Origin: Alkalibacterium sp. 20
GTDB taxonomy: Bacteria > Bacillota > Bacilli > Lactobacillales > Carnobacteriaceae_A
Assembly (NCBI RefSeq): GCF_001885615.1
Contig: NZ_LSRN01000034.1
Coordinates: forward strand, 59,353-123,352
DNA: 64,000 nt
Direction: 5' to 3'
Part shown: in pieces, positions 8,293 to 18,020 of the stretch
How the letters are laid out: every line of letters begins with the position of its first letter
Numbering within the stretch: position 1 is the first letter of the stretch
Translations under genes and position numbers: made by a program
The notes under the pieces: model-generated
What the model was told of the DNA's origin: nothing
Databases searched by the model: none
The model's input: only the letters and a program-made list of their open reading frames with translations

Positions 8293-9486
8293 TTAGCTGA
8301 TGACGTTTAATTCTTTTCCGACTTTTTCGTATGTTTCCAGCACTTTATCTAAGTGATCTTTGGTGTGAGCAGCACTAGGCATGTTTCTCACACGACCCTT
8401 ACCACGAGGCACAGTAGGGAAGACAATCGATTTAGCATAGACGCCTTCTTCAGTCAGACGTTTAGAAAAGCTTTGAGTCAGTTTTTCTTCACCGATAATG
8501 CATGGGGTGATTGGTGTTTCTGAATTACCGATATTAAAGCCTAACTTTTTCAGGCCTTCTTTAAGATAGCGTCCATTTTCCCAAAGACGTTCATTTTCTT
8601 CTGTGGAACTAGACATGATATCGATGGCTTCGATACAGGCCGCACAAGCTCCGGGTGTTAGTGACGTTGAGAACAAGAATGGACGCGCACGGACTTTCAA
8701 CCAGTCAATAAGGTTTTGAGTACCGGCAACATAGCCACCCACAACACCAACGGCTTTGGACAAGGTACCCATTTGGAAATCGATTTTGTCTTGTAAACCA
8801 AAATGTTTGACTGTTCCAGCCCCTTTGCCCATAACGCCTGATCCGTGGGCATCATCGACATAGGTGATCAAATCAAATTCTTCGGCGATTTTTACAATAT
8901 CCGGAAGATTAGCGACATCGCCATCCATTGAGAAGACACCATCAGTAATATACATTACTTTTTCGTATTGACCACTTTCTGTGGCAGCTTTTGCTTTGGC
9001 ACGTAAATCATCCATATCCTGGTGGTTCACACGGATAACTTTAGCCCCTGATAGACGGCAGCCGTCAATGATGGAAGCGTGGTTGAGTTCGTCTGACAAG
9101 ATAGCGTCATTTTTGTTCATGACAGCCGAGATAGCCCCCATATTACAGTTGAATCCAGATTGGAAAGCAACAGCAGCTTCGGTGTGCTTGAATGTGGCGA
9201 TTTTGGTTTCAAGTTCTTCGTGAATGGTTTGTGTTCCGTTGATGGTACGAACTGCACCAGCGCCGACACCAAATACTTCTGTAGCTTCGATTGCCTTAGC
9301 TTTTAGGCGTTCGTCATTCGCAAAACCTAGATAGTTATTGGAAGACATATTGATCAGTTTTTTTCCGTTGATCGTGATCTCTGCGCCGTTAGGTCCTTCA
9401 AGGACATCTATTTCGTTATAAAGACCGTTATCTTTGAGTTCTTTCAAATTTTCTTCTAAAAAGGTATTCAATTTTTGACTAGTCAT
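8293..9486 (-). CDS. kbl: glycine C-acetyltransferase (2-amino-3-ketobutyrate CoA ligase)
   Basis: A 397-residue PLP-dependent enzyme of the alpha-oxoamine synthase family that splits 2-amino-3-ketobutyrate with CoA into glycine and acetyl-CoA. It shows the N-terminal [32 protein letters not shown], the PLP-binding VDDAHGSG (about 210-217) and the Schiff-base Lys in [12 protein letters not shown] (K244). Length is that of E. coli Kbl. A BioF-type activity is less likely because the tdh gene lies 94 bases downstream on the same strand. AAAGGAGAG precedes the ATG. Confidence 0.92.
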   Translation of the reverse strand: MTSQKLNTFLEENLKELKDNGLYNEIDVLEGPNGAEITINGKKLINMSSNNYLGFANDERLKAKAIEATEVFGVGAGAVRTINGTQTIHEELETKIATFKHTEAAVAFQSGFNCNMGAISAVMNKNDAILSDELNHASIIDGCRLSGAKVIRVNHQDMDDLRAKAKAATESGQYEKVMYITDGVFSMDGDVANLPDIVKIAEEFDLITYVDDAHGSGVMGKGAGTVKHFGLQDKIDFQMGTLSKAVGVVGGYVAGTQNLIDWLKVRARPFLFSTSLTPGACAACIEAIDIMSSSTEENERLWENGRYLKEGLKKLGFNIGNSETPITPCIIGEEKLTQSFSKRLTEEGVYAKSIVFPTVPRGKGRVRNMPSAAHTKDHLDKVLETYEKVGKELNVIS

Positions 9487-9673
9487 GAAATCTCTCCTTT
9501 TGTGATTTGTATAAAACCCTCATGTTTAATTTTACCACTATTTTAAAAAATCGTATAGTAATCCTCTGGTTTATTGGAAGATTCTTATCGTCTCTTAGTT
9601 AAATTACCTTCTTATTTCAAGAATTTATGCTAAACTAATCTATATAACTAACTAGAACTGGAGTGAAAAACTG

Positions 9674-10975
9674 ATGAGAATGATCGATTTGATTGATAAA
9701 AAACAACATAACCAAGCTTTAACAGAGGATGAAATTAAATGGATGATAACAAACTATACGTCAGAAGCGATTCCTGATTACCAAATGAGTGCGATGGCAA
9801 TGGCCATTTACTTCAATGGCATGAATAATGAGGAACGTAGCGCTTTGACTATGGCTATTGTTGAATCAGGGGAACAAATTGATTTATCTTCCATAGAAGG
9901 AGTCAAAGTGGATAAACACTCAACCGGTGGTGTAGGTGACACAACAACGCTGATTTTAGCACCATTAGTTGCCAGTGTTGGCGTGCCTTTTGCGAAAATG
10001 AGTGGACGTGGACTGGGTCATACGGGTGGGACGATCGATAAATTAGAGGCCATTCCAGGATTTAACGTGGAAGTCTCTCAAGAAAGATTTGTCGAATTAG
10101 TCAATAAAAACAAAGTAGCTGTCGTGGGACAATCGGGTAATTTAACTCCCGCAGATAAAAAGCTGTACGCCTTACGTGATGTAACGGGTACGGTAGAATC
10201 GATTCCGTTGATAGCAAGCTCGATTATGAGTAAAAAAATAGCCGCCGGTGCGGATGCTATTGTGTTGGATGTTAAAATAGGTGCCGGTGCGTTTATGAAG
10301 AACGTTGAACAAGCGAAAGAATTAGCCGAAACTATGGTGAATATTGGTGAAGCTGTCGGTAGAAATACTATGGCGGTTATTTCTGATATGAGCCAGCCGT
10401 TAGGTAATGCAATTGGTAATGGCTTGGAAGTGAAAGAAGCGATCGATACGCTCAAAGGGAATGGACCCGCAGACTTAACGGAACTTTGCTTAGTTTTGGG
10501 TAGTCAAATGGCTTATTTAGGTGGTGTCGGATCTTCTCTGGAAGAGGCACGCGCTAAACTCGAAGAGAACTTGCACAACGGCAAAGCATTAGCCGTATTT
10601 AAAACCTTTGTGGAAGCACAAGGTGGCGACGCTACAGTTGCTGATGATCCAGAAGGTGTTTTACCGAAAGCTAAGTATTCACAAGATGTTTTGGCTAAAG
10701 AATCCGGTAAAGTTTCTGAGATCGTCGCTGATCAGATCGGTATCGCTGCGATGATGCTGGGGGCTGGGCGTGAAACAAAAGAAAGTGACATCGATTTAGC
10801 TGCCGGGATATATATGCACAAAAAAATTGGAGATGCTGTCGAAAAAGATGAAGCGCTAGTGACGGTTTATTCTAACAAAGAGATCAAAGAAGAAGTAATA
10901 ACTAAAATCTTAAACAACATCAAAGTGGCAGAATCGGCTGAAATACCAACACTGATACATGAAATTATTCAATAA
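9674..10975 (+). CDS. pdp: pyrimidine-nucleoside phosphorylase
   Basis: A 433-residue cytoplasmic enzyme that phosphorolyses uridine, deoxyuridine and thymidine to free base and (deoxy)ribose 1-phosphate. It shows the family signature around [21 protein letters not shown], the phosphate-binding [12 protein letters not shown] (about 82-93), and a C-terminal domain starting near residue 340. Length is typical of the Pdp/DeoA family, and the broader Pdp specificity is inferred from the Gram-positive setting. It is divergent from kbl and alone in its unit, with TGGAGTG ahead of the ATG and a terminator behind. Confidence 0.93.
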   Translation: MRMIDLIDKKQHNQALTEDEIKWMITNYTSEAIPDYQMSAMAMAIYFNGMNNEERSALTMAIVESGEQIDLSSIEGVKVDKHSTGGVGDTTTLILAPLVASVGVPFAKMSGRGLGHTGGTIDKLEAIPGFNVEVSQERFVELVNKNKVAVVGQSGNLTPADKKLYALRDVTGTVESIPLIASSIMSKKIAAGADAIVLDVKIGAGAFMKNVEQAKELAETMVNIGEAVGRNTMAVISDMSQPLGNAIGNGLEVKEAIDTLKGNGPADLTELCLVLGSQMAYLGGVGSSLEEARAKLEENLHNGKALAVFKTFVEAQGGDATVADDPEGVLPKAKYSQDVLAKESGKVSEIVADQIGIAAMMLGAGRETKESDIDLAAGIYMHKKIGDAVEKDEALVTVYSNKEIKEEVITKILNNIKVAESAEIPTLIHEIIQ

Positions 10976-10995
10976 TAGAAATGACAAAAAAATAC

Positions 10996-11041
10996 AAAAG
11001 AGAAGCGATTGGATACGTTCGGTATCTGGCGCTTCTCTTTT
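10996..11041 (+). terminator. pdp terminator
   Basis: A 12-bp outer stem (10996-11007 with 11030-11041) with an inner GGATAC/GTATC helix, and T-rich sequence on the 3' side. Confidence 0.8.
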
Positions 11042-11063
11042 ATATTTGGAGATAAAGGTATGC

Positions 11064-11069
11064 TATACT
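11064..11069 (+). promoter_or_regulatory. azlCD promoter, extended -10
   Basis: TGC followed by TATACT lies 45 bases before the azlC ATG. An extended -10 of this kind needs little -35 contact; no good -35 is visible. Confidence 0.5.
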
Positions 11070-11113
11070 GATGTGACAACTATTTTCAGAGAATTCAGAA
11101 AGGAGAAAGATAG

Positions 11114-11815
11114 ATGAGAAACGAATCAGTACTTAGTGGAATGAAGGCAAGTATGCCGATCATGGCAAGTTATCTCGCCTTGGGACTTGCCTGTGGTATT
11201 GTTTTATATGATGCCGGATTTAATGTGTTGGCTATCTTTCTCATGAGCAGTCTCGTATATGCGGGAGCTGCTCAGTTTTTAGCAGGAAGCATGGTAGCCT
11301 TAGGCGCGACAATTCCTTCGATCATATTGATGGTCTTCTTCTTGAACTTAAGACACATTTTGATGTCGGCAAGTATTTCTAAATACGTCAAAAGGAAACC
11401 GCTGAGCTATTTAAGTGTGTTTAGTCATACGCTATCTGATGAATCATTTGGAATCAATTACTCCAATTTTCAAAAAGATAACTGGACGACGAATGAAGCT
11501 TTGGTCACCAATTTTTTTAATTATTCCGCCTGGGTAGTGAGCACGGTATTAGGTGGGGTCGTTGGCAGTCAATTTTCCATTAACACACTGATCATGAATT
11601 ACGCTTTGATTGCGATGTTTTTATGTATGATGGTGCTGCAGTTCGTTTCAAAAGAACACATTATTGCTGGAATCGTTGCTGTCGTACTGTCCATCTTGTT
11701 CACTGTACTGCTTAAACACAATATCGCTTTAGTTTTAGCGACGATCATTGCTTCTTTTGTCGGTTATTATTTAGAAAAGAGAACGGTCGAAAAAGGAGTG
11801 AGGATCAATGACTAG
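11114..11815 (+). CDS. azlC: AzlC-family branched-chain amino acid exporter, large subunit
   Basis: A 233-residue polytopic membrane protein with the family hallmark region SSLVYAGAAQFLAGSMVALG (about residues 49-68) and FFLNLRHILMSASIS. AzlC works with the small AzlD subunit to export branched-chain amino acids or their analogues. The azlD gene overlaps its 3' end by 8 bases, so the pair is translationally coupled. AGGAGA lies ahead of the ATG. Confidence 0.92.
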   Translation: MRNESVLSGMKASMPIMASYLALGLACGIVLYDAGFNVLAIFLMSSLVYAGAAQFLAGSMVALGATIPSIILMVFFLNLRHILMSASISKYVKRKPLSYLSVFSHTLSDESFGINYSNFQKDNWTTNEALVTNFFNYSAWVVSTVLGGVVGSQFSINTLIMNYALIAMFLCMMVLQFVSKEHIIAGIVAVVLSILFTVLLKHNIALVLATIIASFVGYYLEKRTVEKGVRIND

Positions 11816-12128
11816 TCAAACATGGGTGCTGATTTTAGGAATGGCGATAGTCACTTATATTCCGAGGTTTTTACCTATCTTACTATTGAGCAGAAAAGAA
11901 ATTTCTCCCTCATTCAGTCGCTGGATGTCGTATATCCCTGTTTCGATCTTTGCATCTTTGGTAGCTTCGGACATATTCTTTTGGGAAGGTTCCTTTTCGT
12001 TACAACCGCTTACTAACATTAAACTCATTCCATCTGTTCTCGTCTTGATCGTAGCCTACAAAACGAAAAGTTTGCTCTGGTCCATGCTAGCAGGCGTACT
12101 TTCAATGACGTTGTTTTGGATGTTGTAA
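11808..12128 (+). CDS. azlD: AzlD-family branched-chain amino acid exporter, small subunit
   Basis: A 106-residue membrane protein with about four hydrophobic segments, typical of AzlD. It begins TWVLILGMAIVTYIPRFLPI, where the conserved T-Y-x-P-R motif is visible. It partners the overlapping azlC product. GGAGTGAGG before the ATG lies inside azlC. Confidence 0.9.
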   Translation: MTSQTWVLILGMAIVTYIPRFLPILLLSRKEISPSFSRWMSYIPVSIFASLVASDIFFWEGSFSLQPLTNIKLIPSVLVLIVAYKTKSLLWSMLAGVLSMTLFWML

Positions 12129-12163
12129 AAAGAGAGCTATCAAACTGAATAAAGCTTTTTAGA

Positions 12164-12205
12164 AACAAAAAACAGTCATGATTAACCTCATGACTGTTTT
12201 TTGTT
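12164..12205. terminator. bidirectional terminator between azlD and the HEYGH gene
   Basis: A perfect 18-bp stem (12164-12181 with 12188-12205) with a 6-base loop; T runs lie in both arms. It serves azlD on the plus strand and overlaps the stop codon of the convergent minus-strand gene. Confidence 0.85.
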
Positions 12206-12707
12206 AATGACGAATAGATGGTTCTTTTAAGATTCTTTCACCTAAAGCATTGGCCCATCCTTCTGTCCAGCAAAATGAATATGGCACACCGTATTTTTTT
12301 CTCAAAGTCTTATATCTGTTCATTCGTGCCCAAGACCAGGAAACAACGCCGATGACTATAAGATAAAAGGGACCGAGAAGTAGGGACTGGTAAGTATGTC
12401 CGTACTCGTGAACCGATAGTCTGTCACACTGTTCTTTCAAACTTTTTTTATTGTTTTGTGTGCGTATAAGTAATGTATCTTCATCCTCATTTGGCGTGAA
12501 GATAAATAAGCCGAGAGAGATCCCATTAAATGACGACCATTTGGTCCGGATACTTCCGTGATAAAAATCATGGGGTGCCTTGAAATGAAACAGGAACAGG
12601 AAGAATCCCAATAACGTCTGGAAAAAGCCCCAAGTTAATTGAATAAGTATATATAAGGGGACCCAGGCGTAGTCAAACAATAAATGTGTTGGATTTGAAC
12701 GATTCAT
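12204..12707 (-). CDS. membrane protein with zincin-like HEYGH motif
   Basis: A 167-residue protein that I do not recognise beyond its architecture. Two hydrophobic segments at the N terminus (about 10-45) are followed by a soluble loop, then SVHEYGHTYQSLLLGPFYL, where H100-E101-x2-H104 fits the HExxH zinc site, then another membrane stretch and a late TEGWANALGE, whose Glu (149) could be the third zinc ligand as in ExxxD gluzincins. A TTG upstream at 12713 also opens the frame, but AGAAGG placed 6 bases before the ATG at 12707 favours the later start. It follows fni by only about 39 bases on the same strand, so it may be cotranscribed with the mevalonate genes. Confidence 0.6.
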   Translation of the reverse strand: MNRSNPTHLLFDYAWVPLYILIQLTWGFFQTLLGFFLFLFHFKAPHDFYHGSIRTKWSSFNGISLGLFIFTPNEDEDTLLIRTQNNKKSLKEQCDRLSVHEYGHTYQSLLLGPFYLIVIGVVSWSWARMNRYKTLRKKYGVPYSFCWTEGWANALGERILKEPSIRH

Positions 12708-12746
12708 ACGCAACCTTCTTCAGTTGGAATTAGATTTAACTGATTT

Positions 12747-13808
12747 TCAAAGAGTTTTAGAACGAAAAGCGTAGCGCGATTTGTCAATGTTTCTAGCTTC
12801 ACACCACTCAGCAGCAGCTCCTGAAATGATTATATCGGTCTTTCTTAAATCATCGATAGATTCTGCCCCGAGTAAAGTCATGATCCGTCTGATTTCTTCT
12901 TTCCAATGATTAACGGTCAGAATAGCCTCATCCACATCGTCCAGTGCCATATGCATGATTTGGCTTGAAAGGCCATTGATCGAAGCACCAAGCGCTAATG
13001 ACTTAACGATTTCCATCGGGCGTCTGATGCCTCCAGAAGCGATTATTGACGCTGTTTTGACACTTTCTTGTGCTTCAAGAAGAGAGACGACAGTGGATTG
13101 TCCCCATTCTTCGAAATCATCCAGCTTGTAGTCTTTTCTGCGGTAATTTTCTATTCGAGCAAAGTTTGTTCCGCCTTTGCCGCTGATATCGATAAGTGTA
13201 ACACCGATAGATTCGAGCAAGGCCACTGTTTCTCTAGACATGCCGAAGCCCACTTCTTTGACGATGACCGGTAAAGGTAAGCCGTTCACTATTGCTTGAA
13301 GATTCTCTATCCAAATTGAAAATTCACGGTCACCTTCTGGCATAACGATTTCCTGAGGCGCATTTAAATGGATCTGAAGGGCATCGGCACCGAGTAAATC
13401 AACGGCACGTTTGGCGTTCTCTAAACCATGTCCGGCACCTAAGTTTGCGAAAACGAGACCATTCGGATTTGTCTGGCGAACAATTTTAAATGAACTGGCT
13501 TGAGAAGGATCCTTAAGGGCAGCGCTGACCGATCCAGTTGCCATTGCCAAATCTGTTTCTCGGGCGATGGTAGCTAGTTTTTCGTTAACTTTCCCAGTCC
13601 ATTCACTTCCGCCAGACATGGCATTGATAAAGAAAGGGGATGAGAATTGCAGATTATCTAAAGAAACAGAAAGATCCACATCCAAGACATCGCGTTGTGG
13701 AAAAGAGTGATGAATAAATTTTATATCTTTAAACGAAGAGTGACCCTGATCATAAAATTTTTCTGATAATGAGACATGTTCGTTTTTGCGGTTATTGGTT
13801 TTCGGCAT
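12747..13808 (-). CDS. fni: type 2 isopentenyl-diphosphate delta-isomerase
   Basis: A 353-residue FMN- and NADPH-dependent TIM-barrel enzyme that interconverts isopentenyl and dimethylallyl diphosphate. Marks are RKNEHV at the N terminus, FFINAMSGGSEWTGKVN, ATGSVSAALKDP, NLGAGHG, the diphosphate site at QIHLNAPQEIVMPEGDREF, ISGKGGTNFA and ASGGIRRPMEIVKSLALGA. A GTG at 13817 also opens the frame but lies inside the GGAG ribosome site, so the ATG at 13808 is chosen. It is the last pathway gene of the mvk-mvaD-mvaK2-fni operon, 17 bases after mvaK2. Confidence 0.94.
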   Translation of the reverse strand: MPKTNNRKNEHVSLSEKFYDQGHSSFKDIKFIHHSFPQRDVLDVDLSVSLDNLQFSSPFFINAMSGGSEWTGKVNEKLATIARETDLAMATGSVSAALKDPSQASSFKIVRQTNPNGLVFANLGAGHGLENAKRAVDLLGADALQIHLNAPQEIVMPEGDREFSIWIENLQAIVNGLPLPVIVKEVGFGMSRETVALLESIGVTLIDISGKGGTNFARIENYRRKDYKLDDFEEWGQSTVVSLLEAQESVKTASIIASGGIRRPMEIVKSLALGASINGLSSQIMHMALDDVDEAILTVNHWKEEIRRIMTLLGAESIDDLRKTDIIISGAAAEWCEARNIDKSRYAFRSKTL

Positions 13809-13825
13809 AAAGCACACTCCAGATT

Positions 13826-14905
13826 TTATAAGTTAGATTTATCATACACAGCAAGAGAAAGAGGTTCAATAGTACTTGCCCGCCATTCTGACAGTATTTC
13901 ATTTTCTTGAACACTTGAATTGACCAGGGCGATTCCGCAGTCTCCGCCTCCAGCACCAGACGTTTTTGAAGCAGCGCCATATTTTAAAGCGATACGGGTA
14001 AGCGTCTGAAGTAAAGGGGTCTCTATGACTATTTCTTTTGCATGACTCATTTCAAGCAATAATTCTCGGTTGTAACGGATAGAGTCAAATACCTGTTGCG
14101 TGTCATTTGTTTTTAACCCGACAATTAGGTCCGTCACACATTTTTTGCTTTGAAGTAAAAAATCCTGATAGTTTAGTTCTTCACGGTCCTGTTCTATAGA
14201 CTTGACATAAGTTTCTGTCGATGCCGGTATCCCTGTCCATCCAACGATAAGCTTTAAAGTCTTTGGTGAAGGGAGCCGTTCAATTTTCAGTTCAGGCCAT
14301 GAACACTCAAGGAGTGAAATGAGATTTGCATCAGCCAGCTTTTCTTTCACCCAACTTTTATCCACACTATAGTAAGCAATCCAGCCAGTATAGGTGGCTG
14401 CAGCCAAGTCTCCAAGCGAGCCACGGCTATGTAATTGTGTGTGTATGATCGCAGCAAGTTTGAATATTCCTTCATCGTCAAGCGAATACTCAACCGATTC
14501 AAGTAAGGCCAGAATCGTTGCGACAGTTACAGCTCCGCTGGAACCTAAGCCATATTTCCTGCCATCTTTGCTGTCCAATGAACTTTTTATTGTTATATCA
14601 TAATAGGGGAGCGTCACGCCTTTTTCTCTTAAAAAGTGCTCAGTGACTTCGATGGTTTTTAATAAGATAGTCGTCTTTTCGATTGGCTCTTCTAGAAAGA
14701 GGTCGTGACCCAATCGTTTCCATTTCAGCGTTTTACTTGAAAGTTGAGGGGAGCATATCGTCCCGTAAACGTTACTAGACGGTGACAATGAAACAGTAAT
14801 GAATCGGTCTACTGCTACAATCACCGCAGGGTGTCCTGGTTCAGTGACGGCATATTCTCCGGCAATATATAATTTTCCTGGGGCTTTAGCGTGTGCGTGT
14901 TTCAT
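13826..14905 (-). CDS. mvaK2: phosphomevalonate kinase
   Basis: A 359-residue GHMP-family kinase that phosphorylates 5-phosphomevalonate to 5-diphosphomevalonate with ATP. The N-terminal KAPGKLYIAGEYAV, the ATP-binding KYGLGSSGAVTVAT and the C-terminal TSGAGGGDCGIAL are the three GHMP motifs. Third in the operon: it follows mvaD by 20 bases and precedes fni by 17. AAAAGGTG lies before the ATG. Confidence 0.94.
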   Translation of the reverse strand: MKHAHAKAPGKLYIAGEYAVTEPGHPAVIVAVDRFITVSLSPSSNVYGTICSPQLSSKTLKWKRLGHDLFLEEPIEKTTILLKTIEVTEHFLREKGVTLPYYDITIKSSLDSKDGRKYGLGSSGAVTVATILALLESVEYSLDDEGIFKLAAIIHTQLHSRGSLGDLAAATYTGWIAYYSVDKSWVKEKLADANLISLLECSWPELKIERLPSPKTLKLIVGWTGIPASTETYVKSIEQDREELNYQDFLLQSKKCVTDLIVGLKTNDTQQVFDSIRYNRELLLEMSHAKEIVIETPLLQTLTRIALKYGAASKTSGAGGGDCGIALVNSSVQENEILSEWRASTIEPLSLAVYDKSNL

Positions 14906-14925
14906 ATCGTCACCTTTTCATTTAA

Positions 14926-15909
14926 CTATTTACTAAATTCTGAAACGACGAGCAGTCCGGGTCCAGGTCTTGCTTCGATAAGCTGACTCTCTGAAAAGTC
15001 TTTGAGTAAGTATGCTTTTATTTCTGCTAATTGAGACTGTTTGCAGATGAGTTTCACATTGGGACCGGCGTCCATAGTGAAATGAACGGAATAACCTTGT
15101 TCACGTAAGTCTCTGACTGATTCCATTGCTCTCATGCTATCAGGCGACCAGTAGGTGAACGGAGGATTTGCTCCCAATGTCGTTGCATGCATTTTCAGTG
15201 CATTGCGCTCAGCGATGGCACCGACTTCATGGACGTTTTGCTGCTTGATCGCCTCTTTTATCGCACTCAAATCAGCATCCAGCGTGTCCAGCCAGCCTTG
15301 ATAAAAGGGAGATGTTTTGACGGTCCTCCGCATGCCCTCACGACTGGATACGTCTTTTTTCTTATCATTCACGACAATGAAGAGCATACCAATATCCCAA
15401 CTCGCATCATCGATAGGGACAGCGTAAGAGGTGTCGTCGTCCGTCCCTTTTTGCCATTCAGCAAATCCGCCATAGACACTTCTTGAAGCAGATCCGGATC
15501 CCCGTCTGGCCAATTTGGACAGCTCTTTTTCAGATAAATCAAGTCCTGCCGCTAAACTTGCCGCGCCTGCCAAGGCTGCCAATCCCGATGCGGACGAGGC
15601 TAGTCCTGCTGCGGTAGGAACATGATTGTAACTTTCAACTCTCGCTTTCGCTTTGATACCGGCTTTCTCTCGAACTATGTTTAAAACGGTTTTGACTTTT
15701 TCCAGCGCAGCTAAATCTTGTATCGTGTTGTCTAAGTATAACTCATCTGCTTTTAAATTTTCATCAAAGATAACTCTCGTTTCTGTGTAGAAAGCATCCA
15801 AAGTTAAGGAAAGAGAATTATTCATGGGAATGATCAACTTTTCATTCTCTTTACCCCAGTATTTAATCAGTGCAATATTCGTATGTGCGCGTACCCATTC
15901 ACCCTTCAT
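14926..15909 (-). CDS. mvaD: diphosphomevalonate decarboxylase
   Basis: A 327-residue GHMP-fold enzyme that converts mevalonate 5-diphosphate to isopentenyl diphosphate with ATP and release of CO2. It shows the signature HTNIALIKYWGKE near the N terminus, PTAAGLASSASGLAALAGAA as the ATP loop, RRGSGSASRSVYGGFAEW, and MDAGPNVKLI near the end with the catalytic Asp. It overlaps the 3' end of mvk by 11 bases. Confidence 0.95.
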   Translation of the reverse strand: MKGEWVRAHTNIALIKYWGKENEKLIIPMNNSLSLTLDAFYTETRVIFDENLKADELYLDNTIQDLAALEKVKTVLNIVREKAGIKAKARVESYNHVPTAAGLASSASGLAALAGAASLAAGLDLSEKELSKLARRGSGSASRSVYGGFAEWQKGTDDDTSYAVPIDDASWDIGMLFIVVNDKKKDVSSREGMRRTVKTSPFYQGWLDTLDADLSAIKEAIKQQNVHEVGAIAERNALKMHATTLGANPPFTYWSPDSMRAMESVRDLREQGYSVHFTMDAGPNVKLICKQSQLAEIKAYLLKDFSESQLIEARPGPGLLVVSEFSK

Positions 15910-16852
15910 TATCTGCTCCTAACGCATGAATCCAGGTATTAACTGCTCCCTGTTCCATTAATTTATTTGAGACGAGTTCTGCCTCTTTTTTTGTACGGGT
16001 TAATGCAATCATACAACCGCCGCGACCGCCACCAGTTAGCTTAGCCCCTAGCGCACCATGACTGAGGGCAGTTTCTACGAGCTGATCCAGTAAATCATTG
16101 CTTACATTTAGCTGTCGTAATAATTCATGTGCTTGAGTCATCAGTTTGCCTAGCGTCACTTCCTGATTTTTTTCTATGGCTTCCTTGGCTTGAAGTGTCA
16201 ATCGTCCAAGCCGTTTAATTATAACCATTGTCTGATCTGGTGAACGTTTGACCTGATCGGCAACGTCTTTGACAGTTTGTCGCGTTTGTCCTTGCACGCC
16301 AGTATCTGATGCAATCAAATACCCGGCAATATTTAAGGTGAAAGGCTCGAAGACGCTGCCTTTCTGGTAAAAGATGGGCACATCGCTGCTTGTCACACGA
16401 GCATCTATACCACTGGGATTACCGTGTGCAATTTTTTCGGATAAATCGACATAATTTAACAGATGAGACGCGTCAAGTTGTTCGTCATAATAAGTGAAAA
16501 GTGCCCGAACGAGTGCTGTAGCAACGGCTGCGCTTGAACCCATACCTCTTTCAGCGGGGATAGAGCTTGTTATTGTAATTGATAAGTGGTCAGAAGACTG
16601 ATTTAAATCGTTACAGATCGTTTTTATCAGTATGCTTAAATTATTTAAGGATCGAGGCGCTTCACAAAGTAGTCCTTGATAATAACTTGATATAATTCGA
16701 TTCGGTGTGGCTATTTTTTCTATTGTGACTTCTACAGGTGTTGCCCTAAAAGGGAGGGCAATAGCAGGTTCGCCGTAGACAACAGCGTGTTCACCCATTA
16801 ATATGATTTTTCCGTGAGCAAAACCTTTAGCTTGTTCTGGTAGGGTCTTCAT
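15899..16852 (-). CDS. mvk: mevalonate kinase
   Basis: A 317-residue GHMP kinase that makes 5-phosphomevalonate. Motifs are GKIILMGEHAVVYGEPAIALP, AERGMGSSAAVATALV with the ATP loop, HGNPSGIDARV with the catalytic Asp, and KLTGGGRGGCMIAL. It is the first gene of the four-gene mevalonate operon and follows a near-consensus promoter at 16914-16942. HMG-CoA synthase and reductase, needed upstream in the pathway, are not in this window. AAAGAGG precedes the ATG. Confidence 0.95.
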   Translation of the reverse strand: MKTLPEQAKGFAHGKIILMGEHAVVYGEPAIALPFRATPVEVTIEKIATPNRIISSYYQGLLCEAPRSLNNLSILIKTICNDLNQSSDHLSITITSSIPAERGMGSSAAVATALVRALFTYYDEQLDASHLLNYVDLSEKIAHGNPSGIDARVTSSDVPIFYQKGSVFEPFTLNIAGYLIASDTGVQGQTRQTVKDVADQVKRSPDQTMVIIKRLGRLTLQAKEAIEKNQEVTLGKLMTQAHELLRQLNVSNDLLDQLVETALSHGALGAKLTGGGRGGCMIALTRTKKEAELVSNKLMEQGAVNTWIHALGADNEG

Positions 16853-16913
16853 AGAGTAACCTCTTTACTAGTTATTGTTTATATAATTTGAGCGGTTGAA
16901 CCACATCTTTTGT

Positions 16914-16942
16914 ATCATAGTCTATCACATCGAGTTCGTCAA
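16914..16942 (-). promoter_or_regulatory. mevalonate operon promoter
   Basis: On the minus strand a -35 TTGACG (16942-16937), a 17-base spacer and a -10 TATGAT (16919-16914) form a near-consensus housekeeping promoter, with the mvk ATG about 60 bases downstream. Confidence 0.75.
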
Positions 16943-17076
16943 TTTTATCATATCAAGTTATCTTTAAAATTCAATTAAGAATTATATTTCCACAGATTAT
17001 AAGAGGGTATTGTGAAAGCGGATAAGAATTTGGTAAACTAAGTAAGATAAATACGATGGAGAGCGGAGGTAACCGC

Positions 17077-18000
17077 ATGAAAGAATCAGATTCCTTTTAT
17101 ATTATTAATCGAGAAGAATGGAAAGAATTAAATAAAAACAAAAAAATGATGTTGACAGACATCGAAGTAGAGGCACTGCGTTCCCTGAATGACAACGTTT
17201 CAGTGACAGACGTGAAAGAAATTTACTTGCCCATATTGGAAATACTAAATAAGTACATCAAACATTATCATGAAAGACAATGCGAGATTAAACGTTTTTT
17301 AAGTAAACCTCAAAAAAAAGATCCCTATATTATTGGGATAGCTGGAAGTGTGGCCGTGGGAAAGAGTACACTGGCACGTTTTCTACAAGCCATGATGGCG
17401 CGAGCCTATCCTGATCAAAAGGTTAGCCTCATTACTACAGACGGTTTTTTGTATCCCAATGAAGTTTTAAAAGAGCATAATATTCTCAACCGTAAAGGTT
17501 TCCCCGAAAGCTATGATATGCATCGTCTCATTAGTTTTATGGGAGATGTTAAAAGTGGACGAAGAAATATCGAGGTCCCACTTTATTCGCATCGTTTATA
17601 TGATATTGTCCCAGATGAATTTGAAGTTGTCGATCAACCAGATATTCTTATTGTCGAGGGCATCAACGTTTTACAATTACCGGCAAACGAAAAAATCTTT
17701 GTGAGTGATTTTTTTGATTTCAGTTTTTATGTCGATGCTGAGCCACATAAAATTGAAAATTGGTATTTGGAACGGTTCGGATTGCTTTTAAAGACAGCAT
17801 TCAAGGATCCTTCTAATTATTATTACCCATATGCCATTGGAGATAAGAAAGAAGCGTTCGAAATGGCGAGAAACGTTTGGAAAACAATCAACTTGAAAAA
17901 TTTAGAAGAATATATTTTACCTACTCGTTTTAGGGCAGACATGATTTTACACAAGACAACAGAGCATTTTATAGATCAGTTATTACTGAAAAAGCATTAA
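17077..18000 (+). CDS. coaA: pantothenate kinase, type I
   Basis: A 307-residue P-loop kinase that phosphorylates pantothenate, the first step of coenzyme A synthesis. It shows the Walker A GIAGSVAVGKST, then TTDGFLYPN, RKGFPESYD, PLYSHRLYDI and VEGINVLQ, all typical of bacterial type I enzymes, which are feedback-inhibited by CoA. A frame opens earlier at 17056, but GGAGGT (17065-17070) sits just before the ATG at 17077. A plausible promoter (TTGTGA, 18-base spacer, TAAACT) lies about 40 bases upstream. Confidence 0.94.
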   Translation: MKESDSFYIINREEWKELNKNKKMMLTDIEVEALRSLNDNVSVTDVKEIYLPILEILNKYIKHYHERQCEIKRFLSKPQKKDPYIIGIAGSVAVGKSTLARFLQAMMARAYPDQKVSLITTDGFLYPNEVLKEHNILNRKGFPESYDMHRLISFMGDVKSGRRNIEVPLYSHRLYDIVPDEFEVVDQPDILIVEGINVLQLPANEKIFVSDFFDFSFYVDAEPHKIENWYLERFGLLLKTAFKDPSNYYYPYAIGDKKEAFEMARNVWKTINLKNLEEYILPTRFRADMILHKTTEHFIDQLLLKKH

Positions 18001-18020
18001 ATGGAAATGGAGGTAATTGA

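Noticed and set aside
10078..10455. 125-codon minus-strand ORF
   Set aside because: It lies wholly inside pdp, has no ribosome site and is hydrophobic by antisense composition only.
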